Shown: in pieces, positions 54,125-59,934 of the stretch
Layout: each line of letters opens with the position of its first letter
Numbering within the stretch: position 1 is the stretch's first letter
Assembly: GCA_902760865.1 (NCBI GenBank)
Contig: CACWID010000015.1
Coordinates: forward strand, 1-59,934
DNA: 59,934 bases
DNA from: an uncultured Bacteroidales bacterium
GTDB taxonomy: Bacteria; Bacteroidota; Bacteroidia; Bacteroidales; Muribaculaceae
Direction of reading: 5' to 3'
The notes under the pieces: model-generated
Told to the model about the DNA's origin: nothing
Databases searched by the model: none
Seen by the model: only the letters and a program-made list of their open reading frames with translations
Made by a program: the position numbers and the translations under genes

Positions 54125-55372
54125 ATGAAGAAGATTTTTACTTTTGCAACTGTTGCCCTGATGGCTTCGGCAGCATGGGCTGGCGTGATTACGCTTGACA
54201 TGAACAAGCCCATTAATCCCGCTGTAATCGAGTATGGTGCCAACAATGTCTGGACCGAGTGCTACAACGACGTGGACTACACGTGGTTGGAATTCGGCGA
54301 CGAGAACGGCGAATTCATGCTCTCACACCTCATCGACGGCGAGGGCGCTTCCTGGGGTGGCTACTACTGGGATGGCTTCACTCCCGCTATCGGTGGTGAC
54401 CAAACGGACTACGGCCAGGCTGGTAGCAGCGCTGGCTGGACCACCATGTTTGGTGGCTGTATGGCAGGTGGCGGCTGTGTCATCAACGCTGACGGCACGG
54501 TGACCGCTGACCCCGCACAGCCCTATCTTGTGGCTTATTACAGCAACTGGGCGATGGAGGGTCCCAGCAACCAGGTGATGTTCGTGGACAAGGAGGGTAA
54601 GACCACCTTTGAGCCCGTTGGCGTGTATGTCTGCAACCACCCCTGGCCCTATTATGGCTGCGAGCATGGCGACGGTTTAGGCGAACCCTTTGGCGAGGGT
54701 GACTACTTTGAGCTGATTGCCCACGGTGTTGCTGCCGATGGCTCTGAGACGACCGTCAGCATCAACCTGGTAGAGTTTACCGATGGCGAGCTCAAGGCCC
54801 TCAATGACTGGACGTTCTTTGACCTGTCCGGCCTGGGCGAGGTAGAGTCTGTTTACTTTACCATGAACTCAACCGATGTCGGCGACTATGGTATGAATAC
54901 CGCTGCCTACTTCTGCATGGACAAGTTCCAGGTGAAGGGCGAGGAGGGCACTGAGCCCACCGAGCTGACCGCAGCTCCCACCTTCAACGGCTACACCGAG
55001 GACGGCATCCACGCCTACTTCGTTGAGATCATTCCCACCGAGCCCAGCACCATCTACTACCGCATTATCTATCCTGACGGCACTGTCAGCGACTGGGCTG
55101 TTTATGAGGACATCCTGAGCTTCACCGGCGAGGGCCTGTACCGCGTTGAGGCCTATGCTATTGCCCCGGGTAAGCTCCAGAGCTACCAGATTGCCTATGA
55201 GTGCTACGTATCGCCCGTTGTCGGCATCGACGAGATGAACGCAGACAAGGCCGTTGCTGGCGTACGCTACTTCAACATGGCCGGTCAGGAGATGCAGCAG
55301 GCCGAGGGTCTGACCATCGTCGTTACCACCTACACCGACGGCACCACCAGCGCTGTCAAGGTGATGAAGTGA
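54125..55372 (+). CDS. DUF4465-type secreted protein with a T9SS-sorting-like C-terminus
   Basis: 415 residues: signal peptide (about 1-19), a DUF4465-like core (20 to about 275) with SWGGYYWDGFTPAIGGDQTDYGQAGS and the typical end YFTMNSTDVGDYGMNTAAYFCMDKF, a linker unit (about 278-360), and a tail GVRYFNMAGQEMQQAEGLTIVVTTYTDGTTSAVKVMK with the pattern of Bacteroidales T9SS C-terminal sorting domains. It has no dockerin. DUF4465 proteins often sit in cobalamin loci of Bacteroides as far as I recall; binding of cobalamin is possible. The ATG at 54125 is chosen; the frame is open from 54080, inside the gene before. Confidence 0.78.
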   Translation: MKKIFTFATVALMASAAWAGVITLDMNKPINPAVIEYGANNVWTECYNDVDYTWLEFGDENGEFMLSHLIDGEGASWGGYYWDGFTPAIGGDQTDYGQAGSSAGWTTMFGGCMAGGGCVINADGTVTADPAQPYLVAYYSNWAMEGPSNQVMFVDKEGKTTFEPVGVYVCNHPWPYYGCEHGDGLGEPFGEGDYFELIAHGVAADGSETTVSINLVEFTDGELKALNDWTFFDLSGLGEVESVYFTMNSTDVGDYGMNTAAYFCMDKFQVKGEEGTEPTELTAAPTFNGYTEDGIHAYFVEIIPTEPSTIYYRIIYPDGTVSDWAVYEDILSFTGEGLYRVEAYAIAPGKLQSYQIAYECYVSPVVGIDEMNADKAVAGVRYFNMAGQEMQQAEGLTIVVTTYTDGTTSAVKVMK

Positions 55373-55432
55373 TGCTCACACAACTAGACACGGATAGTAT
55401 CATTTTATAGTATATAGTAACCATGACCACGG

Positions 55433-55479
55433 GTGCGTCTTGACGACACTGCCAGCCGTCAAGACGCACTCTCTTTTTT
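55433..55479 (+). terminator. terminator of the second B12 operon
   Basis: GTGCGTCTTGACG (55433-55445) and CGTCAAGACGCAC (55457-55469) form a perfect 13-bp stem, followed by a T-run. Confidence 0.94.
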
Positions 55480-55592
55480 CTGCTTCCTATCAGAAACGGT
55501 AGTTTTGAATGACATTAATAATATATATTATTAAAGATGTGGCAGACGAAAAAATCTCAATCCCGTGTGTGCGTTATTTCGATTTATTCAAT

Positions 55593-55600
55593 TACCTTTG
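55593..55600 (+). promoter_or_regulatory. -7 element TACCTTTG for topA
   Basis: Exact TAnnTTTG 30 bp before the topA ATG. The -33 TTTG is not evident. Confidence 0.6.
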
Positions 55601-55630
55601 CAGCCGATTTTCTAATAACAGTGCATAGAT

Positions 55631-57991
55631 ATGGCAAAAAACTTAGTTATCGTTGAGTCTCCTGCCAAGGCCAAGACCATTCAGAAGTTCCTCGGCAGCG
55701 ATTATAAGGTGATGTCCAGCTTCGGACACATCCGTGACCTTCACAAGAAGGACTTCAGTATCGATATCGAGAACGGATTCAAACCATTATATGAAATCCC
55801 CGAAGACAAGGAGGATCAGGTTAAGAAACTCAAGAGTGAGGCAGAAAAGGCTGATGTCGTCTGGCTCGCTAGTGATGAAGACCGCGAGGGAGAAGCCATT
55901 GCATGGCACCTGTTTGAGGTCCTGGGACTGAATCAGGAGAACACGCGCCGCATCGTTTTCCATGAAATCACCGAGCCGGCCATTCTTGAGGCGATCAAGA
56001 ATCCGCGCAACATCGACCTCAATCTGGTGGATGCGCAGCAGGCTAGACGCGTCCTGGACCGTATCGTGGGCTTTGAGCTCTCGCCGGTGCTCTGGCGCAA
56101 GATTATGCCGGGTCTGTCGGCAGGCCGTGTCCAGAGTGTGGCCGTCAGGTTGGTCGCTGAGCGCGAGAAGGAGATCAAGGCGTTTGTTTCTGAGCCCTAT
56201 TACCGCGTTGTGGCACAGTTCGTCACCAATCAGAATGCCGAACTCACAGCTGACCTCAACAAGCATCTGCCTGACAGCGAAACGGCGAACAAGTTCCTCG
56301 AGGACTGCCGCTTGGCACAGTACAAGGTCAGCGACGTGACGGTCAAGCCGATGAAGCGTTCTCCGGCTCCGCCCTTCACGACGAGTACCCTGCAGCAGGA
56401 AGCCGCACGCAAACTCGGCCTCTCCGTCAAGCAGACGATGAGGCTTGCCCAGCGCCTGTACGAGGAAGGTCTCATCACCTACATGCGTACCGACTCGGTC
56501 AACCTGAGCAAGCTGGCGCTCGGTGCCATCAGCAAGGAAATCAAGGAGAACATCGGTGAGCAGTACTACAAGGCACGCCGTTACCGCACCACCAGCAAGG
56601 GGGCACAGGAGGCTCACGAGGCCATCCGACCCACCTACATCAGCAACCATACCATCAGCGGAACGCCTCAGGAGAAGAAACTCTATGACCTGATATGGAA
56701 GCGTACCGTGGCCTCTCAGATGGCTGATGCCGAGCTCGAGAAGACCACTGCAAACATCTCTGTGACGGGTCGCAAGGAACTCTTTGTCGCCGAGGGTGAG
56801 GTCGTGAAGTTTGATGGCTTCCTCAAGGTCTACTTCGAGAGCACTGATGACCAGTCTCAGAACTCCAGGGAGCTGAGGACCCTGCCGCAGCTCTCTACCG
56901 GTGACGAACTCAAGGCATCGTCGGTGAGCGCCATCCAGCGCTTCACCCAGCAGCCCAACAGGTACACTGAGGCTTCGCTCGTCCGCAGGCTCGAGGAGCT
57001 GGGTATCGGACGTCCTTCGACCTATGCGCCCATCATCTCCACCATCCAGGACCGCAACTACGTCGAGAAGGGCGAGGACAAGGGACACCGCCGTGAGTAT
57101 GAAATCATCACCCTCAAGGACGGCAAGATCACGACCGACAAGAAGTCCGAGGTCTTCGGTGTGGAAAAGGGCAAACTCATCCCCACTGATGTCGGTATGG
57201 TTGTCAATGACTTCCTGGTGAAGTATTTCCCCTCGATTATGGATTATAACTTCACTGCCAGGGTCGAGAATGAGTTTGATGAGGTGGCCAAGGGCAACGT
57301 GGTTTGGAACAAGGAAATCGCCGACTTCTATGACGGATTCCATCCCAGCATAAGCCAGGTTTCATCACTCAGGCTCGAGCACAAGGTGGGTGAGAGGCTC
57401 CTGGGCAATGACCCCAAGACGGGTCTCCCGGTCATGGTAAAGATCGGTCGCTATGGACCCCTGGTGCAGATGGGTACTGCCGATGATAAGACGAAGCCGC
57501 GTTTCGCGTCCCTGCAGAAGGGGCAAAGCATCGAGACCATCACCCTGGAGGAGGCGCTCAAGCTGTTTGACCTCCCGCGTGAACTTGGCGATTTCGAGGG
57601 CTCAACCGTCACCATCGGCGTGGGGCACTATGGCCCCTATGTGAAGCACAACGGCAAGTATGTGTCCATCCCCAAGGACATGTCGCCCACGGCGATTTCG
57701 CTTGACGAGGCTATCGAACTTATCATGGCCCAGCGTGAGAACGAGGCCAAGAAGGTGCTCAAGACCTTTGACGAGGAACCTGAACTCATGGTCCTGAACG
57801 GACGCTACGGACCCTATATCGTCTATAAGAAACAGAACATCAAGATACCCAAGGGTAAGGACGCCGAGGCGCTTACCCTCGAGGAGTGCAGGGCGATTGT
57901 GGCCGACGAGGCCAATTTCTCGAAAGGTACCACTCGCAAACGGGCTACACGGGCCGCTTCTGGCAGCAAGAAAACGAACAGTAAAAAGTAA
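55631..57991 (+). CDS. topA: DNA topoisomerase I
   Basis: 786 residues. The TOPRIM domain opens the protein (LVIVESPAKAKTIQKFLG, DEDREGEAIAWHL), and the catalytic tyrosine is Y284 in GLITYMRTDS. The C-terminus has GRYGPYV-type repeats (KIGRYGPLVQMG, VGHYGPYVKHNGKY, NGRYGPYIVYKKQ) in place of zinc fingers and ends in a Lys/Arg-rich tail, as usual in this phylum. It relaxes negative supercoils. Confidence 0.98.
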   Translation: MAKNLVIVESPAKAKTIQKFLGSDYKVMSSFGHIRDLHKKDFSIDIENGFKPLYEIPEDKEDQVKKLKSEAEKADVVWLASDEDREGEAIAWHLFEVLGLNQENTRRIVFHEITEPAILEAIKNPRNIDLNLVDAQQARRVLDRIVGFELSPVLWRKIMPGLSAGRVQSVAVRLVAEREKEIKAFVSEPYYRVVAQFVTNQNAELTADLNKHLPDSETANKFLEDCRLAQYKVSDVTVKPMKRSPAPPFTTSTLQQEAARKLGLSVKQTMRLAQRLYEEGLITYMRTDSVNLSKLALGAISKEIKENIGEQYYKARRYRTTSKGAQEAHEAIRPTYISNHTISGTPQEKKLYDLIWKRTVASQMADAELEKTTANISVTGRKELFVAEGEVVKFDGFLKVYFESTDDQSQNSRELRTLPQLSTGDELKASSVSAIQRFTQQPNRYTEASLVRRLEELGIGRPSTYAPIISTIQDRNYVEKGEDKGHRREYEIITLKDGKITTDKKSEVFGVEKGKLIPTDVGMVVNDFLVKYFPSIMDYNFTARVENEFDEVAKGNVVWNKEIADFYDGFHPSISQVSSLRLEHKVGERLLGNDPKTGLPVMVKIGRYGPLVQMGTADDKTKPRFASLQKGQSIETITLEEALKLFDLPRELGDFEGSTVTIGVGHYGPYVKHNGKYVSIPKDMSPTAISLDEAIELIMAQRENEAKKVLKTFDEEPELMVLNGRYGPYIVYKKQNIKIPKGKDAEALTLEECRAIVADEANFSKGTTRKRATRAASGSKKTNSKK

Positions 57992-58011
57992 ATTATTTAA
58001 AGCTACACTTG

Positions 58012-58050
58012 AGGCTGTGTGTCATATTATGCTGTCACACAGCCTTATTT
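58012..58050 (+). terminator. terminator of topA
   Basis: AGGCTGTGTG (58012-58021) pairs with CACACAGCCT (58036-58045); a T-rich stretch follows. Confidence 0.85.
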
Positions 58051-58201
58051 ATTTGTTGATATTTTGGGCTGTAAATAAATAATTGGTCCAAATATCGAAA
58101 ATAATCTGTTTTTTTTACCTGTATTAGAAAAAATCATCGTAATTTTACCGACTGAGAGCGAATGGGCGGCAGAATCGCCTGGAACTTTCATTGCAAGCGA
58201 C

Positions 58202-58274
58202 ACAATCAACAGCTTGATTGATAATAAGCTACGATATGAAACATAAAGTTCTTATTTAAGGTCTTTGAGACCTT
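58202..58274 (+). promoter_or_regulatory. two hairpins in the leader of the coiled-coil gene
   Basis: CAATCAA-cagc-TTGATTG (58203-58220) and AAGGTCT-ttg-AGACCTT (58258-58274) are perfect stems in the 347-bp gap 57992-58338, which has no gene. I could not settle the promoter of the next gene. Roles unknown. Confidence 0.5.
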
Positions 58275-58338
58275 GGGGTGGCTTGCAAATTTGTATGATT
58301 ACTAAAAAACAAACCTAACTTAAACAGAGGATTAAATT

Positions 58339-59739
58339 ATGTCTTTTTTCAAATCTATCAAGAGCGCCTTTGGTGGCTCTGACGAGGAGTATGATGTGTT
58401 CGGACAGACCACTACATTTGTGAACCCCTTCAGCAAGGACAAGAATGCTGTCGATAAAGAGCGCGTGCTGGATGAAGTGCAGATCGAGGTCGATAAGCAA
58501 GAAGAATATACAATCGATGCCGAGTTCGCCGACAAGGCGGTACGGCTCATGAATGAGCACACGGCTGCCGTCATCGACATGCTCAAGGGCTCTTGGAAGA
58601 AGGAGCGCGAGGATCTATTGAAGAAGGTCGAGCAGGCCGACAAGTTGGTCGAGGAGACCAAGGAGAAGATGCAGGTCAACGAGGCCAACAGGCGCCAGGC
58701 GCAGAACAGGGCAACGGACCTGACCAACAAGATCCTGGAGCTTGAGTCGCAGCTTGAGAAGACCGACATCGACAAGAAGAGCCTCGAGAGCCGTCTCAAG
58801 GCCATGGAGGTGAAGGGCGAGAACAGCGAGGAACTCAACGCCAAGATTGAGGAGCTGAATGCTACTATCGAGGATCTCAAGAAGCAGGTAGAGGAGCGTG
58901 ACGCCGAGATCGAGCGCCGCGACAACATGCCGATGCCCGCTACCGACGGCCCGACCGTAGAGCAGCTGCAGCAGCAGGTGGAGCAGCGCGACGAGCTGAT
59001 TGAGCGCCTGCGTGGCAACGTCAGCGAACTTGAGGAGCGTCTCGCCGCCGCAGCCGAGGAACTCAAGAACGCCGAGGAGCTCCAGAAGGCCGTTGAGCAG
59101 GTAGAGGAGTTTAAGGACAAGAAGAATTCTGAGATATCGTCACTCAGGCAGCAGATCATCGACCTGCAGCGTCGCTCGTCACAGTTTGACGAACTTCGCA
59201 AGGCCAACATCGTCCTCAAGGATGAGAACGATGCGCTGCAGAAGAATATCGAGCAGCTCGAGCAGGCCGCAAAGCAGAATGCCGAGGTGCAGAACAGGCG
59301 CAGCATTGAGACCGGAAACCTCATCGACGGACTCAAGCAGCAACTCGCTTCGGTGAGCGCCGTGGCCGAGGACTTCAAGCGCAAGTACAACTCGTTGACA
59401 GTAGACGGCAACGAGAAGGCCGCTAACTTCGCCAAGATTACCGGCGAGCGCGACGACGCGAGGGCAGAGCTCAAGCGCACCCAGGTCACCCTGCAGAAGA
59501 AGCAGCATGAGGCCCAGGCCATGAGTGACGCCATCGCCGAGAAGGACGAGCGCATCGCAGCCCTCAACCGCCAGATTGAGGAACTGAAAGCCGCCGCCCT
59601 GCGTGCAGAGCAGCAGAAGGATGTCCCCTTTGCCAACGACGATCCCGCCATGAGTGCAATCGACGACATCGACTGGGAAGATGACGGTTCGCTGCCTCCT
59701 CATCCCGGCGAGGACCCGCGTCAACTCTCTTTGTTCTAA
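58339..59739 (+). CDS. long coiled-coil protein ending in a sliding-clamp-binding motif (QLSLF)
   Basis: 466 residues, no signal peptide or membrane helix. The first 75 residues are mixed (FKSIKSAFGGSDEEYDVFGQTTTFVNPFSKD). From about 90 to 425 heptad-like Leu/Glu/Lys/Gln repeats indicate coiled coils, with a Pro-rich break near residue 196 (NMPMPATDGPT). The end is acidic and unstructured (AIDDIDWEDDGSLPPHPGEDP) and closes with QLSLF at 462-466, identical to the QL[S/D]LF consensus for DnaN binding. It follows topA. I do not recognise the family. The role, perhaps in replication or repair at the clamp, is inferred only from this motif; a chance match or a structural coil protein are alternatives. 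Confidence 0.75.
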   Translation: MSFFKSIKSAFGGSDEEYDVFGQTTTFVNPFSKDKNAVDKERVLDEVQIEVDKQEEYTIDAEFADKAVRLMNEHTAAVIDMLKGSWKKEREDLLKKVEQADKLVEETKEKMQVNEANRRQAQNRATDLTNKILELESQLEKTDIDKKSLESRLKAMEVKGENSEELNAKIEELNATIEDLKKQVEERDAEIERRDNMPMPATDGPTVEQLQQQVEQRDELIERLRGNVSELEERLAAAAEELKNAEELQKAVEQVEEFKDKKNSEISSLRQQIIDLQRRSSQFDELRKANIVLKDENDALQKNIEQLEQAAKQNAEVQNRRSIETGNLIDGLKQQLASVSAVAEDFKRKYNSLTVDGNEKAANFAKITGERDDARAELKRTQVTLQKKQHEAQAMSDAIAEKDERIAALNRQIEELKAAALRAEQQKDVPFANDDPAMSAIDDIDWEDDGSLPPHPGEDPRQLSLF

Positions 59740-59753
59740 AATAACTTTTCTGC

Positions 59754-59799
59754 GTCATCGGGGAGGCTTGCGTCAGCGGGCCTCCCCGATGACTGTTTT
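59754..59799 (+). terminator. terminator of the coiled-coil gene
   Basis: GTCATCGGGGAGGC (59754-59767) and GCCTCCCCGATGAC (59780-59793) form a perfect 14-bp stem followed by TGTTTT. Confidence 0.93.
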
Positions 59800-59893
59800 C
59801 TAAATATATTTTCTATATATAAAATGTACGCGATACAAAATCGCCATTTAATTCTTAATGTAGGTTAAATATTAGATTTTTTCTTGGAAATAT

Positions 59894-59924
59894 TTTGCCA
59901 GTCTGGCGGACGGCTGTAATTTTG
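59894..59924 (+). promoter_or_regulatory. promoter TTTG-N19-TAATTTTG at the window edge
   Basis: TTTG at 59894-59897 and TAATTTTG at 59917-59924 fit the consensus; the gene it serves lies beyond the window. Confidence 0.8.
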
Positions 59925-59934
59925 CATCGCTTTT

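Noticed and set aside
58339-59739. SMC-like or MukB-type ATPase
   Set aside because: No Walker A or B motif and no globular ends; only coils with a short motif at the tail.

Overview
The window looks like a chromosomal segment of a Bacteroidales bacterium, probably a gut or rumen lineage near Muribaculaceae or Prevotellaceae (the family-level placement is inference). The evidence is the contiguous type IX secretion cluster porT-porP-gldK-gldL-gldM-gldN, promoters of the Bacteroidetes form TTTG-N19/20-TAnnTTTG before many genes, an almost total lack of Shine-Dalgarno sequences, and an XerC-hpf-tRNA-tuf-secE-nusG-rplKAJL-rpoBC order.

Layout. 1-12.9 kb is an accessory and envelope region: an MBOAT O-acyltransferase with an SGNH partner (minus strand), a secreted beta-helix protein, two tandem CotH-type proteins with N-terminal dockerin-like domains, a minus-strand glycan set (two GT4 glycosyltransferases around a radical SAM/SPASM protein), and ychF. 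13-20.1 kb is the T9SS cluster. 20.2-35.8 kb is the information-processing core: rpsU, xerC, hpf, four tRNA genes, tuf, tRNA-Trp, secE, nusG, four ribosomal protein genes, rpoB and rpoC. 35.8-41.6 kb holds a GT2 glycosyltransferase and the first cobalamin-riboswitch operon (BtuB-like receptor, BtuG-like lipoprotein, dockerin-tailed surface protein). 42-45.1 kb holds two related dockerin-tailed surface proteins. 45.5-48.3 kb is nrdD-nrdG. 48.5-50.8 kb is a C10 protease with leucine-rich repeats and a dockerin. 50.9-55.4 kb is a second cobalamin-riboswitch operon without a receptor gene. 55.6-59.7 kb holds topA and a long coiled-coil protein ending in QLSLF, which matches the sliding-clamp-binding consensus.

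How the parts may work together. T9SS exports proteins through the outer membrane; one protein here (54125-55372) ends in a T9SS-sorting-like tail. Eight other secreted proteins instead carry paired 12-residue calcium loops of the dockerin type, two at the N-terminus and six at the C-terminus. Three of these eight sit in the two B12 operons. In the second operon the BtuG-like propeller has lost the lipobox and gained a dockerin. My main hypothesis is a dockerin-based way of holding surface proteins, including vitamin B12 capture proteins, on the cell or on a scaffold; no cohesin is encoded in this window.

A second theme is a set of degenerate tandem arrays with 7-bp or 9-bp period in the gaps between genes. 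The clearest has 29 heptamers in exact register fitting NTTAGNN; two others are followed by their own reverse complement. They touch stop or start codons of neighbouring genes in several places. All similarity statements come from reading motifs by eye; no database search was possible.
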